Source of the DNA: Pseudotabrizicola formosa
Lineage (GTDB): Bacteria; Pseudomonadota; Alphaproteobacteria; Rhodobacterales; Rhodobacteraceae
NCBI RefSeq assembly: GCF_002900965.1
Contig: NZ_PJOM01000003.1
Span: forward strand, 124,001 to 188,000
Direction: 5' to 3'
DNA length: 64,000 nucleotides
The translations under genes and the position numbers were made by a program. This document shows, one piece after another, positions 1 through 8,688 of this stretch. The notes beneath the pieces were generated by a model. The model was given only the letters and a program-made list of their open reading frames with translations, ran no database searches and was not told the origin of the DNA. Each line of letters opens with the position of its first letter. Positions within the stretch are counted from its first letter, which is position 1.

Positions 1-2
1 CC

Positions 3-308
3 AGCCGTTTCTTGCCCTTTGCACAGGCGCAGCATTATGCGATTCACGTGCTCGATCTGGCCCACGCTGAATGGCTGCCGCGCTTCAGCCGCGATGGCGC
101 GGGCTTTGACGGGCTTGGCCATGACCTGAATGCCCAAGGCGTTCCGCTCATTCACGGCGCCTTGGCCCGGTTTGAATGCGCGCAACACGCCACGCATGAC
201 GGTGGCGATCATCTGATCGTGGTGGGGCGCGTTCTGCGCGCTGCTTATCGTGAAGGAATGCCCCTGGTGTTTTCGCAAGGGGTTTATGGGCAGTTCGCAG
301 GGATCTAG
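3..308 (+). CDS. Flavin reductase family protein (3' end only)
   Basis: This is the C-terminal ~100 residues of a gene whose start lies left of the window; the frame is open to the window edge. The family binds FMN or FAD in a split beta-barrel and uses NAD(P)H to supply reduced flavin to a partner monooxygenase. The visible segment shows the family's late signatures: an LARFEC strand, then GGDHLIVVGRV, where the GDH is a conserved flavin/NADH-site element, and a C-terminal Gly-Tyr-rich end. It is convergent with panC. The partner oxygenase, if any, is outside the window, so the physiological substrate is unknown. Confidence 0.8.
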   Translation, partial: SRFLPFAQAQHYAIHVLDLAHAEWLPRFSRDGAGFDGLGHDLNAQGVPLIHGALARFECAQHATHDGGDHLIVVGRVLRAAYREGMPLVFSQGVYGQFAGI

Positions 309-407
309 GCGAAATGCGGTGGCTTGGGCAGACTGCACTGATGCGCCAGGTCACCGGGATATCTTTTGAACAGACCCTGACCCCGAAAAGGGGGCGAGGG
401 CTGCCTG

Positions 408-1253
408 TCAAACCGGGATGTTGTCGATCAGCCGCACCCCGTCCAGCCAGCAGGCGGCCAGCATCCGGCGGGGGCTGGCGGGATCGTCTGATGGCATCAG
501 GGTCGCGGCGTCGCGCAACTCGATATACTCCACCCGTTCAAACCCCGCCGCGCGGATTGTCTCGGCCGCCTCACGGATGGCCATGCGGTCGGATTGGCCG
601 GCGCGAATGTCATCCGCGGCTGCCGTGATGGCAGCATAGAGCACGCCGGCCTTTTTACGCCCCTCTGCCGTCAGCCGCACATTGCGCGATGACATGGCCA
701 GCCCGTCTGGCTCGCGGATCGTTTCACAGCCGACGATCTGCACCGCCAGATTCAAGTCGCGCACCAGGCGCAGCACCACCTGCAGTTGCTGCCAATCCTT
801 TTGGCCAAAATAGCCCCGATCAGCCTGTGTCATGCCCAACAGCTTGGTGACCACCGTGGCCACCCCGTCAAAGTGGCCCGGCCGCATCCGCCCTTCCAGG
901 GGCTCCGACACGCCGGCAACCGAGACCACGGTCTTGAACCCCTCGGGGTATACCTCTTCGCGCGTTGGGGCAAAGATAAGGTCCACCGGCACGGTGGCCA
1001 GCAGGGCGGCGTCTGCAGCCTCGGTGCGCGGGTATTTCAGCAGGTCATCGGGATTGTTGAACTGCATCGGGTTGATGAAAATGGTGGTGATCACCCTGTC
1101 ACAGTCACGCCTGGCGGCCCGGGCAAGGCTCAGGTGGCCGTCGTGCAGCGCGCCCATGGTGGGGACAACGCCAATGGTCTGGCCAGTGGCCCGCCAGGCA
1201 CCGGTATAGGCGCGCAGATCGGCGACGGTGCGGACGATTGCAGGCAAGGTCAC
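408..1253 (-). CDS. panC: Pantoate--beta-alanine ligase PanC
   Basis: Joins D-pantoate and beta-alanine with ATP to make pantothenate, the last step of vitamin B5 synthesis in the cytoplasm. The 281-residue length is normal. The nucleotidyltransferase HIGH-type motif is seen as [11 protein letters not shown] (residues 33-43) and the second ATP-binding motif as AMSSRN (186-191); GQKDWQQL near 150 is also typical. The start is GTG and overlaps the panB stop by four bases (GTGA), so the two genes are translationally coupled in a panB-panC operon. It converges on the flavin reductase end with about 100 bp between them. Confidence 0.97.
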   Translation of the reverse strand: MTLPAIVRTVADLRAYTGAWRATGQTIGVVPTMGALHDGHLSLARAARRDCDRVITTIFINPMQFNNPDDLLKYPRTEAADAALLATVPVDLIFAPTREEVYPEGFKTVVSVAGVSEPLEGRMRPGHFDGVATVVTKLLGMTQADRGYFGQKDWQQLQVVLRLVRDLNLAVQIVGCETIREPDGLAMSSRNVRLTAEGRKKAGVLYAAITAAADDIRAGQSDRMAIREAAETIRAAGFERVEYIELRDAATLMPSDDPASPRRMLAACWLDGVRLIDNIPV

Positions 1254-2086
1254 GGCTTGGCTTTCCCGGGCAGGACATCGGCGAAGGCATGTTCAGGGCC
1301 GGGGAAAGCGCGGGCGCGCACGTCTGCGGCGTAAGATGCGATGGCCTCATCGGCCAGCTTGCCAAGTTCGGCGTAGCGCTTGACGAATTTCGGCCGGAAA
1401 TCGGTGAACAGCCCCAGCATATCGTCGATAACCAGCACCTGGCCGTCGCAATCCCCCCCCGCGCCGATGCCAATGGTGGGAATGCTCAACGCCGCAGTGA
1501 TCTGGGCGGTCAGACCATGCGGCACCTTTTCCAGGACTATGGCGAAGGCCCCTGCCGCCTCGCATGCCTTCGCGTCGGCCATCACCTTGGCGGCCTCTGC
1601 ATCGCGGCCCACCACCTTGTAACCCCCCAGCGTGTTTACCGATTGCGGCGTCAGCCCGATATGCGCCATCACCGGCACCCCGCGCGCGGTCAGCAAGGCG
1701 ATGGTTTCAGCCATATGCGCCCCGCCTTCCAGCTTCACCGCCGGTGCCCCGGTTTCCGCCATCAGGCGCGCAGCGCTGCGGAACGCCTGCTGCGGGCTTT
1801 CCTCATAGCTGCCAAAGGGCAGGTCGATGACCGGCATCGCCTTTGACAGCCCGCGCATCACTGCCCGGCCATGCAGGATCATCATCTCCATCGTCACGCC
1901 GATGGTCGAGGGCAGGCCATGCAGGACCATGCCAAGCGAGTCGCCGACCAATACCATATCGCAATGGGGATCGACGAGGCGCGCCATCGGCGTGGTGTAG
2001 GCTGTCAGCATCACCAACGGCTGTCCCCCTTTGCGGGCCGTGATGTCGGGCGGCAGAACCGGGCGGACGGGGGATGTGGCGCTCAT
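1250..2086 (-). CDS. panB: 3-methyl-2-oxobutanoate hydroxymethyltransferase PanB
   Basis: Transfers a hydroxymethyl group from methylene-tetrahydrofolate to alpha-ketoisovalerate, giving ketopantoate, the first committed step to pantothenate and CoA. The 278-residue TIM-barrel protein shows the Mg-binding segment VLVGDSLGM (45-53), the DLPFGSYE stretch (88-95) and VLEKVP, which carries the conserved acid. The reading frame stays open far upstream, but the start was placed at the ATG preceded by AGGAGA at good spacing; the upstream residues look non-coding. First gene of the panBC operon. About 190 bp separates it from the divergent cupin gene, so its promoter should lie there. Confidence 0.97.
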   Translation of the reverse strand: MSATSPVRPVLPPDITARKGGQPLVMLTAYTTPMARLVDPHCDMVLVGDSLGMVLHGLPSTIGVTMEMMILHGRAVMRGLSKAMPVIDLPFGSYEESPQQAFRSAARLMAETGAPAVKLEGGAHMAETIALLTARGVPVMAHIGLTPQSVNTLGGYKVVGRDAEAAKVMADAKACEAAGAFAIVLEKVPHGLTAQITAALSIPTIGIGAGGDCDGQVLVIDDMLGLFTDFRPKFVKRYAELGKLADEAIASYAADVRARAFPGPEHAFADVLPGKAKP

Positions 2087-2278
2087 GATCGTCTCCTGCC
2101 TGTGACGCCTTGTCATTCGGGCGTCCATAAACTGCCCGACATCAGTGCATGACCGCGCCGCGATGCGCAAGAATATTGCGCCGCACTGCGGCACATCGGG
2201 CCGAGGTCGCGATGCGCGGACTTGACGGCACGGCAGCTGCAATGTCCCATGGCAGCAGCACAGACACCGGAGGCCGCA

Positions 2279-2620
2279 ATGTCCCTGATCGAACGCGTTA
2301 CCCAAGATGGCGCCGTGGCCGAAGAGGAAAGACCTGACCCAGCCAAGCTGGTGTCGGGCGATCCGGTGCATACCACCTGGTCCCTTGAAGAGGGGAACGG
2401 GCTCTATTGTGGGCTGTGGCACTCCACGCCCGGTGCGTGGCGGGTGTCCTATGCAGAATGGGAATACATCCACATCCTGTCTGGCCATTCAATCCTGCGC
2501 GCCGAAGATGGGTCTGAAACGCATTTGCGGGCCGGTGACAGCCTGATCATCCGCCCGGGGTTCGCAGGTATATGGGAGGTGGTCGAAACCACACTCAAGG
2601 ACTATGTGATCCGGGTCTAG
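2279..2620 (+). CDS. Cupin domain protein (DUF861 type)
   Basis: A 113-residue single-domain cupin of the DUF861 (Cupin_3) group, related to the cupin domains of ureidoglycine aminohydrolase. The typical order is present: a W-x-S-T-P-G-x-W strand, the [10 protein letters not shown] strand that usually carries metal or substrate contacts, then [11 protein letters not shown] and a final [12 protein letters not shown] strand. The start is the ATG after CGGAGG; TTG (2222) and ATG (2249) upstream are in frame but less well supported. The stop overlaps the stop of the convergent DMT transporter by four bases. Substrate unknown. Confidence 0.85.
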   Translation: MSLIERVTQDGAVAEEERPDPAKLVSGDPVHTTWSLEEGNGLYCGLWHSTPGAWRVSYAEWEYIHILSGHSILRAEDGSETHLRAGDSLIIRPGFAGIWEVVETTLKDYVIRV

Positions 2621-3501
2621 GCGGGCCTGGCCTTACGGCTGACCATCGCCACCCCGACCCCTGCCAGTGCCATCCCGGCCCATGCCAGAGGGGGCATCGC
2701 TTCACCCAGCAGAAGCCAAGCGAACAAGGCTGACATTGCCGGCACAAGGTAGAAGAGGGCAGAGACGCGGCTGACCTCGCCCACGCGGATCATCGCCAAC
2801 AACAGCGACATGGCAAGCAGTGAATTGCCGATCACCAGATAGGCCATGACGGCGATGAACTCTGCATCCCAGGAAATGCTTTGGCTTTCGGTGAGCAGGG
2901 CCACCGGCAAGGTAAAGGCAGCCCCCACTGCATATTGGATCAGGTTCGACGTCACCGGATGCTGGCTGACCCCAAAGCGCTTTTCATAGACTGTGCCTGC
3001 CGTGATCCCGATCAATCCGCCCGCCGCCAGAAGCAGGCCCCAAGGATTTTCCGCTTGCACCTGCGACCGGGACAGAATGACCACCAAGGCCCCGCCCAGT
3101 CCGAAGGCCAGACCCATCCACGCCCTGCGGCTGACCACTTCGCCGACGAAACGTGGAGCAATCAGCGCGACAAGGATCGGCTGCAGGCAGACCACAATCG
3201 CCACCCCGGCCGCCGATACGCCGGATTTGAACGCAAGATAGCACAGGCCGAAATATCCGACCTGGATCAGAAAGCCGACCACCGCCACGTCGAGCCAGCC
3301 ACGCGCCGTTGCGGGCATTGGCGGGCGCAGAAACAGCACGAATGGCAACAGCACGACCAGCACAAGGCAGTAGCGCAGCGCCAGTATGGTCATGGGTTCG
3401 GCATGGCCCAAGCCCAGCTTGGCGACGGCAAATCCGGCCGACCACAGCACCAGAAACACGGCAGGGGCGGCGATCAGCCAGAGGGGGCGGGGAGCTGTCA
3501 T
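2617..3501 (-). CDS. DMT-superfamily (EamA) transporter
   Basis: A 294-residue inner-membrane protein with about ten hydrophobic segments arranged as two EamA repeats of roughly 140 residues each. The N-terminal half has the typical KLGLGHAEPMTILALRY stretch and the second half starts around the GLLLAAGGLIGITAGTVYEKRF region. Members export amino acids, nucleobases or other small metabolites; nothing here fixes the substrate. It lies tail to tail with the cupin gene and has a weak ribosome site. A hairpin separates it from the L,D-transpeptidase gene upstream, so it is probably transcribed on its own. Confidence 0.9.
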   Translation of the reverse strand: MTAPRPLWLIAAPAVFLVLWSAGFAVAKLGLGHAEPMTILALRYCLVLVVLLPFVLFLRPPMPATARGWLDVAVVGFLIQVGYFGLCYLAFKSGVSAAGVAIVVCLQPILVALIAPRFVGEVVSRRAWMGLAFGLGGALVVILSRSQVQAENPWGLLLAAGGLIGITAGTVYEKRFGVSQHPVTSNLIQYAVGAAFTLPVALLTESQSISWDAEFIAVMAYLVIGNSLLAMSLLLAMIRVGEVSRVSALFYLVPAMSALFAWLLLGEAMPPLAWAGMALAGVGVAMVSRKARPA

Positions 3502-3546
3502 GCTGCGGACTATTGCCGGGACGCAGACGAAAGAAAAGGGCTGCCA

Positions 3547-3576
3547 CGCTGCCTTTGGCCGACGTCAAAGGCAGCG
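3547..3576 (-). terminator. Hairpin after the L,D-transpeptidase gene
   Basis: A perfect 10-bp stem (3547-3556 with 3567-3576, 10-nt loop) starts eight bases past the stop codon of the L,D-transpeptidase gene. On the minus strand it is followed, after a short gap, by a T-rich run. It is likely a factor-independent terminator, though the T tract is displaced. Confidence 0.6.
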
Positions 3577-3583
3577 CCTGACA

Positions 3584-4408
3584 TTACAGCGGAACGTTGT
3601 CGCCGCCGGTCGCCGGCATGCCATCACGCGGATCGTCGAACACCGGCGCTTGCGTGTTGGCATTGGGCCCATAGATCAGCTCGGGGTCCACCGTGCGGGA
3701 TGGCAGGTCGACGCCACGGTTGAAGTTTTCCGGGTCCACCCGCAGCGCCTCGGCCTCGGTGCGGACATGGACGGGGGTGCCGATCGGCACCAGTTCGAAC
3801 AGGTGGATGATGTCCTGGTTGAACATGCGGATACACCCTGCCGACCCGGAATTCCCGATAGATTCCATGTCATTGGTGCCATGGATGCGGAAATAGGTGT
3901 CGCGTCCGCCCTTGTAGAGATACAGCGCCCGCGCGCCCAAGGGGCTGCGCAGACCACCGGGAATGCCGCCGGCAAATGGTCCGTAAACCTCCGGCTCACG
4001 GCGGATCATGTTGCGGGTCGGCGTCCAGCCCGGCCATTTGCGTTTAAGCTGAATGGTGCCATTGCCGGCGAATGCCAGACCGGCGCGACCAACGCCCACG
4101 GGGTAGCGCACGGAATTGGCCCCTTCGCGCACGAAATACAGAAATTTGGAATAGGGATCGACGTCGATGGTGCCGATGGGCTGTTCGCCCAGATATTGCC
4201 CGGTAATGCGCCGGTTCGGACTTTGCGTGTACTGGCCCGGAATGCCGGGCAAGGTGTAGCCGCTGTCAAATACCGGCCCGTATTCGGGAAGGAACCCGGC
4301 CGAAAACATCGGCTGATCGCTGCCGGGCACGGCTGGGGCACAGGCTGACAGGGCGGCAAAACCGGAGAGGGACAAAAAGCTGCGGCGGCTGAGGGGCTCA
4401 AAAGACAT
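3584..4408 (-). CDS. L,D-transpeptidase (YkuD) with Tat-type lipoprotein signal
   Basis: Periplasmic enzyme expected to form 3-3 crosslinks in peptidoglycan or attach proteins to it. The N-terminus has a twin-arginine motif (SRRSFLSLSG) followed by a lipobox-like LSAC at Cys23, so it is probably exported folded by Tat and lipidated. The YkuD catalytic signature is intact: His176 in FRIHGTND and Cys192 in SAGCIRM. The 274-residue length fits small YkuD proteins. An exact 16-bp palindrome lies about 40 bp upstream of the start. The proline-rich C-terminal ~50 residues are of unknown role. Confidence 0.93.
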   Translation of the reverse strand: MSFEPLSRRSFLSLSGFAALSACAPAVPGSDQPMFSAGFLPEYGPVFDSGYTLPGIPGQYTQSPNRRITGQYLGEQPIGTIDVDPYSKFLYFVREGANSVRYPVGVGRAGLAFAGNGTIQLKRKWPGWTPTRNMIRREPEVYGPFAGGIPGGLRSPLGARALYLYKGGRDTYFRIHGTNDMESIGNSGSAGCIRMFNQDIIHLFELVPIGTPVHVRTEAEALRVDPENFNRGVDLPSRTVDPELIYGPNANTQAPVFDDPRDGMPATGGDNVPL

Positions 4409-4447
4409 GGGACGCCTTGATAAAACGATTCACACCTCCCTAGCATG

Positions 4448-4463
4448 CCGTTTTGCAAAACGG
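4448..4463. promoter_or_regulatory. 16-bp perfect palindrome upstream of the L,D-transpeptidase gene
   Basis: CCGTTTTGCAAAACGG is an exact inverted repeat 40 bp before the start codon. Its position and symmetry suit an operator for a dimeric regulator. No known operator is recognised, and no regulator gene is adjacent. Confidence 0.4.
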
Positions 4464-4521
4464 AAAGACCCGGACAGGTTTTCCTGCCCGGATCAGCAAT
4501 CGGTGGCGCTTTTGTGATGGA

Positions 4522-4550
4522 CCGGATGCGGAAATCCGTTCCGCATCCGG
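4522..4550 (-). terminator. Terminator hairpin after the esterase-like/phytase-fold gene
   Basis: A 12-bp perfect stem (4522-4533 with 4539-4550) with a 5-nt loop begins about 20 bases past the stop of the upstream minus-strand gene. It has no run of T on the minus strand. A second, imperfect hairpin lies at about 4470-4491. Confidence 0.55.
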
Positions 4551-4571
4551 TTTGGTCACAGTGTTTAGGGC

Positions 4572-6740
4572 TCAGTTCATCGTGCCAATGGACCAGAACA
4601 GTGTCTCGCCCGACGAGTCGTCCACGCCGTCATTGTCGGTGACGACCCAACCCGTGCCCGCAGAGTCGATGGCAAAGCCTTCGACCTTGTCCATGGCATA
4701 CCCGTTCAGCACCGCCAAATCAGGCAGGAAGTCGTGCACAAGTTCCTTGGTCACCACCGGCAAAGTGCCCCCCAACTCGGCAGCCTGCATGTCTGCCACC
4801 GGAACGCGGTACAGTTTCTTGGTCACGGCCTTGCCTGCGATCTGATTGTCTCGCTCGACAATATAGACCCAATCGCCGTGCAGGGTGATTTCCGACAGAC
4901 CCATCCAGGCTCCCTCGGCGGGCGTATCCAGCGGATAATGCACGGCACCCCAGCTTTTGTCGGCGGTGTTATAGGCCAGCAGTTTGACCATGCCCTTCGG
5001 ATCGTCTTTCCATTCGCGCTGCACGGCCATCCACAGCCAGTCACCGGCCACGGTGATGCCTTCGAACCCGAAGCGGATTTCATGCGGCAGCAGCGCTTCG
5101 GGCAGGGCGATTTCCTGTTTGATCTCGCCCTTGTCGTTCACGTTGTAAATCGCGTGCGGGATCAGACGGTCACTGCGGCCTTCCGATGCCACCCAGAACC
5201 CGCCGTTGCCATCGGGCGCAATGCCTTCGATATCCAGTTTCTGCGCCGGGTGGCCGCCGCGGGTAATGTCCAGCGCCGCGGTGATCTGTGCAGGCGTCTG
5301 GGTGGCGTCAATGGTGTAGATGCGCGGCATTGCCCCGTAAATACTGTCTGACACGGCATAAAGCTGGCCCGGCTCCGCGCCTGCAGTGAGGCCCGAAAGC
5401 GCGCCCCAGCCGATCAGCGGATCAGTACCTGCGCTGGTCAGCATCGGATAGGCGGCAAGTGACTCGGTCCGCTCATAGATCATCACATGGGCAGGGGCGA
5501 GGCCGTCTGCGCGAAGGTCAACCTCATTCGCGGTGATCAGCAGGTTGCGCGCCGGAATGGTGGCAATCCCTTCGGGAGACACGCCTGAGGGCAGCAGCTG
5601 GCGCAGCACAGGGCTGGCTGGATCGGTCAGGTCATAGACTGCGATGATCGAGCTGCGTTCGGATGCAACAAAGGCCATCGGCACGCCGTCAAACGTGTCG
5701 AACTTCACCGACTCCAGCTCCACGCCCTTGGTGTGGCTGCGGTGTTCCGGGTAATGGCCGATTTCGGCAATCGCGCGCTCCAGCGTATTGCCAGAATCCC
5801 AGATCAGCGTGCCGTCCTTGTTGAAGATCGACCAGCTGCGCGTGCCGCCGTTCCAGTCGCCCTCATTCGCCGTGGCGAAATGATCGGCGTCGATCCAGGC
5901 AATCGCATCGGGTTCGCGCGGCACAGCACCTTTGGTTTCGGTGAACTCCAGACGGCCATCGCGTTTGGTATCGATACCCGACACCTCAACCTCACCGGCG
6001 TTGAAATGGCTGACCACAGTGCCATCGGCACCGATCACCACGATGTGGTTGTTTTCCTGCAGGGTGACAACAATCTCACCGGCTGCGTTCACATCGACAT
6101 ATTCCGGCTCGGGATCTTCGGCCCCGATCTCAGCCAGCGCGGTCAGATCGACCCGCACCTGCGCGTCACAATCCGCGACCCCGTCCACCACTGGCAGCTT
6201 GACGACATAGCCGGCCGGCATCTGCGGCAGGCCGCCGTCGCCCGCATCCTCATCACGCTCATTCTCGATGGCGATCGCCAGGAAAGACCCGTCCGGGGCC
6301 TTTGCCACCGCATCCGGCTGGCCGCCGATGTCGCATTCGGCGGTGATGGCGCGGGTTGCGGGATCAATCGTCACCAGCTTGCCTGACGGATTGGTAAAGC
6401 TCTCCGATGTGTTCACGCCCGAAAAGATCATGTTGCCAATGAACACCGCAGTTGTGGGCTCGCCGCCCACATCGATGTTGCCCATGGCTTTTGGAGCTTT
6501 CGGGTCAGTGATGTCGACAAGACCAATCACCCCAAGCGGGCTGTCGGTGTAGACCAGCGTCATACCATCCTCGGATGCCGAAATGATCTCGGCACTGGTT
6601 TCGCGCGCGGCATCTTCTCCCTGCGCCATGTTCTGCGGCGTGGCAAAGCTGGCGATGCGGTTGAAATTCAGCTCTGCCAGAGCGGGAAAGGCGGCAAAGA
6701 TGGCCAAAGTAGAAGTCAGCCCAAGTGTCTTCATCGGCAT
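4572..6740 (-). CDS. Secreted esterase-like activity of phytase family protein
   Basis: A protein of about 722 residues with a Sec signal peptide ending near FPALA. The N-terminal ~430 residues look like a beta-propeller of the choice-of-anchor I / LVIVD type (repeated VDITDPKAP and YDLTDPASP blades). The C-terminal ~290 residues match the 'esterase-like activity of phytase' propeller (DIEGIAPDGNGGFWVASEG, RFGFEGITVAGDWLWMAVQ, KVEGFAIDSAGTGWVVTDN). Proteins of this type are periplasmic or extracellular and often bind Ca; the substrate is not known. The start was set at the second ATG because GAGG lies about nine bases before it; an ATG three codons upstream is also possible. Confidence 0.82.
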   Translation of the reverse strand: MPMKTLGLTSTLAIFAAFPALAELNFNRIASFATPQNMAQGEDAARETSAEIISASEDGMTLVYTDSPLGVIGLVDITDPKAPKAMGNIDVGGEPTTAVFIGNMIFSGVNTSESFTNPSGKLVTIDPATRAITAECDIGGQPDAVAKAPDGSFLAIAIENERDEDAGDGGLPQMPAGYVVKLPVVDGVADCDAQVRVDLTALAEIGAEDPEPEYVDVNAAGEIVVTLQENNHIVVIGADGTVVSHFNAGEVEVSGIDTKRDGRLEFTETKGAVPREPDAIAWIDADHFATANEGDWNGGTRSWSIFNKDGTLIWDSGNTLERAIAEIGHYPEHRSHTKGVELESVKFDTFDGVPMAFVASERSSIIAVYDLTDPASPVLRQLLPSGVSPEGIATIPARNLLITANEVDLRADGLAPAHVMIYERTESLAAYPMLTSAGTDPLIGWGALSGLTAGAEPGQLYAVSDSIYGAMPRIYTIDATQTPAQITAALDITRGGHPAQKLDIEGIAPDGNGGFWVASEGRSDRLIPHAIYNVNDKGEIKQEIALPEALLPHEIRFGFEGITVAGDWLWMAVQREWKDDPKGMVKLLAYNTADKSWGAVHYPLDTPAEGAWMGLSEITLHGDWVYIVERDNQIAGKAVTKKLYRVPVADMQAAELGGTLPVVTKELVHDFLPDLAVLNGYAMDKVEGFAIDSAGTGWVVTDNDGVDDSSGETLFWSIGTMN

Positions 6741-6855
6741 CGGTATCATCCTCGTTCAGATCGGAAATCTAAGCGAGCCATGAGCCGAAGAGGTCAAAGC
6801 CAGATGAAGCAATTATGTCTGGCGTGTGAAATTTGACATCGGCGACATTTAGCCG

Positions 6856-6882
6856 GGAACCTTTTTCGCCGTTCAAGAGTTT
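6856..6882 (+). promoter_or_regulatory. Candidate general-stress (EcfG-like) promoter for the GlsB-type gene
   Basis: GGAAC (6856-6860) is followed after 18 bases by GTTT. This resembles the alphaproteobacterial general stress promoter (GGAAC, 16-17 bases, then xGTT). It ends 43 bp before the start of a stress-type membrane protein gene. The match is by eye only. A small CCCCG/CGGGG hairpin at 6894-6907 lies in the presumed leader. Confidence 0.35.
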
Positions 6883-6925
6883 GTGAGCATAATCCCCGCA
6901 AGCGGGGTCTCAGAAAGGGACTATG

Positions 6926-7180
6926 ATGACCATTGAAGCACTTCTTATCATTCTGTTGATCGGCGCTGTTGCCGGCTGGCTTGCGGGCCTGATCGTCAAA
7001 GGCTTTGGCTTTGGCCTGCTGGGCAACATTGTTGTCGGTATCGTCGGCGCACTGATTGCCAGCTTCCTCTTCCCCGCCATCGGGCTTGGCCTTGGTGAGG
7101 GCATCCTGGGGTCGATCATCGCCGCCACGCTGGGTGCTGTGATCTTGCTGTTCCTGATCCGGCTCGTAAAGCGCGCGTGA
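6926..7180 (+). CDS. GlsB/YeaQ/YmgE family stress-response membrane protein
   Basis: An 84-residue, almost wholly hydrophobic protein of the transglycosylase-associated family, with three membrane segments and the conserved GWLAGLIVKGFGFGLLGNIVVGIVGA pattern of glycines. The family sits in the inner membrane and is commonly induced in stationary phase or stress; its biochemical role is unsettled despite the family name. Two consecutive ATGs are possible starts; the second was chosen because it leaves better spacing from AAAGGG. A strong terminator follows and a stress-type promoter candidate precedes it, so it is likely a single-gene unit. Confidence 0.88.
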   Translation: MTIEALLIILLIGAVAGWLAGLIVKGFGFGLLGNIVVGIVGALIASFLFPAIGLGLGEGILGSIIAATLGAVILLFLIRLVKRA

Positions 7181-7250
7181 TCCTTTTTTACCAGTGTTTC
7201 AGAGTGAAATTTTTCAAGTCAGACAGCTAAGACCATTGAATGCAGGTGAA

Positions 7251-7277
7251 AGGCCGGGGTTTTCCCGGCCTTTTTTT
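7251..7277. terminator. Rho-independent terminator between GlsB-type and creatinase genes
   Basis: AGGCCGGG pairs with CCCGGCCT across a GTTTT loop and is followed by a run of T on the plus strand. It ends transcription of the GlsB-type gene. On the minus strand it sits just past the creatinase stop, so it probably serves both genes. Confidence 0.88.
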
Positions 7278-7278
7278 C

Positions 7279-8493
7279 TTACCCCACGACGTTGAAATCG
7301 GGGCCGTAAGGGTATGTCGTGATGTCCTCTGCTCCGTCTTCGGTGATCACAAGGATATCGTGCTCTCGGTACCCTCCCGCGCCCGGTGCACCGTGCGGAA
7401 TGGTGAGCATCGGTTCCATGCTGATCACCATGCCGGGTTCCAGCACGGTCTCGATATCCTCGCGCAACTCCAGCGCGGCTTCGCGGCCGTAGTAGTGGGA
7501 CAGGATACCAAAGCTGTGGCCATAGCCAAAGGTACGGTACTGCAGCATGTCGCGCTCGGCCAGGAAGGCGTTGATCTTGGCCGTGATGTCGGCGCAGCTG
7601 CTTCCCGCCCGCAGCAGGGTCATGCCATACTCATGGGCGTCGATATTGTGCTGCCAGATCTTGCTGCTGGCCTCATCCACTTCGCCCAAAAACAATGTGC
7701 GCTCCAAAGCAGTGTAATAGCCGCTGATCATCGGAAAGCAGTTCAGGCTCAGGATGTCGCCGTGGCGCAGCTTGCGATTCGTGACCGGGTTATGCGCGCC
7801 ATCGGTGTTCAACCCCGATTGGAACCAGACCCAGGTGTCGCGGTATTCGGCATCGGGAAAGCGCTTTGCAATCTCGCGCTCCATCGCATCTCGCCCGGCA
7901 ATGCTGATCTCCAGCTCGCTTGCACCGACCTTGATGGCATCGCGGATGGCATAGCCGCCCACATCGGCCACATTGGCCCCGTGTTTGATCAGCGCAATTT
8001 CAGCCGGTGATTTCATCATGCGCTGCTGCATCGTGGCGGGCGCGATATCCATGCCGCGCTTGGGTTTCAGAAAGCTGTTCAGCTTTTCTGCCCGGTCCAT
8101 CGTCAGATGGTCCGCCTCACAACCAATTGCCTTGCCGGTCCCGGTGATCCCGGCCACAACGCGCCAGAAGTTATCGCGCGTCCAGTCGGTATAGGTGATG
8201 TTGTCGCCCACCGACCGCCGCCACGGCTGGCCCGCATCAATCCCGGCGCTGACCGTGATGCAATCCGTCTTCGTCACCACGCAGGCATAGGGGCGGCCAA
8301 AGCTGCAATAGAGAAAGCCGGAATAATAGGCGACATTGTGCATGCTGGTCAGCACCACGGCGTCAAGGCTGTGCAATTCCATGATGTCGCGCAGACCGGC
8401 CAAACGCTCGGCATATTCTTCATCGGCAAAGGGCAGGGCATCCTTGGCCCCGCCATTGTGCAGACGGTAGTGTTCAGGGCGGATCAGTTCCAT
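7279..8493 (-). CDS. Creatinase (creatine amidinohydrolase)
   Basis: Hydrolyses creatine to sarcosine and urea. The protein has the pita-bread fold of M24 peptidases but no metal. From memory it resembles Pseudomonas creatinase along its length, for example SFGRPYA, AGQPWRR, YTDWTRDN, WFQSG.NTDGAHNPV, LSLNCFPMISGYYTALERTLFL and YGHSFGILSHYYGREA. The catalytic His is His234 in DGAHNPV, and a guanidino-binding Glu is Glu264 in TALERT. The start is the ATG after TGAGG at six-base spacing; a TTG four codons upstream is less likely. Length of 404 matches the family. No sarcosine oxidase, creatininase or transporter gene is adjacent, so the pathway must be completed elsewhere. Confidence 0.9.
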   Translation of the reverse strand: MELIRPEHYRLHNGGAKDALPFADEEYAERLAGLRDIMELHSLDAVVLTSMHNVAYYSGFLYCSFGRPYACVVTKTDCITVSAGIDAGQPWRRSVGDNITYTDWTRDNFWRVVAGITGTGKAIGCEADHLTMDRAEKLNSFLKPKRGMDIAPATMQQRMMKSPAEIALIKHGANVADVGGYAIRDAIKVGASELEISIAGRDAMEREIAKRFPDAEYRDTWVWFQSGLNTDGAHNPVTNRKLRHGDILSLNCFPMISGYYTALERTLFLGEVDEASSKIWQHNIDAHEYGMTLLRAGSSCADITAKINAFLAERDMLQYRTFGYGHSFGILSHYYGREAALELREDIETVLEPGMVISMEPMLTIPHGAPGAGGYREHDILVITEDGAEDITTYPYGPDFNVVG

Positions 8494-8661
8494 GTCAGAC
8501 CTCAATCATGGGGCCGGACAAACGCCCGGAACCCCGAAAGGTCCCGGCGTACAGGACGGAAGCGGCAAAACCGCAAGCGGTGGGGGCAGGCCCCTGTGGC
8601 GACGCCATCGCCACGGCTCGGGCACATCATGCCGCGACAGGACTTTGCCCGCAAGGGGATT

Positions 8662-8681
8662 GGGCGGGGGTCTCCCCGCCC
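8662..8681 (-). terminator. GC hairpin downstream of the YghU-type gene
   Basis: An 8-bp perfect stem (8662-8669 with 8674-8681, loop GTCT) starts eight bases after the stop of the GST gene. It lacks a T tract, so termination is less certain. A second stem (8596-8602 with 8608-8614) lies further downstream, in the leader side of the creatinase gene. Confidence 0.45.
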
Positions 8682-8688
8682 TCTGCCA

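Noticed and set aside
7279-8493. Xaa-Pro peptidase or ectoine hydrolase
   Set aside because: Shares the M24 fold, but metal-ligand positions are not kept and the sequence follows creatinase closely over its whole length.
8494-8688. Riboswitch in the creatinase leader
   Set aside because: Several stems are present, but none of the known riboswitch cores (glycine, SAM, cobalamin, guanidine) could be recognised by eye.
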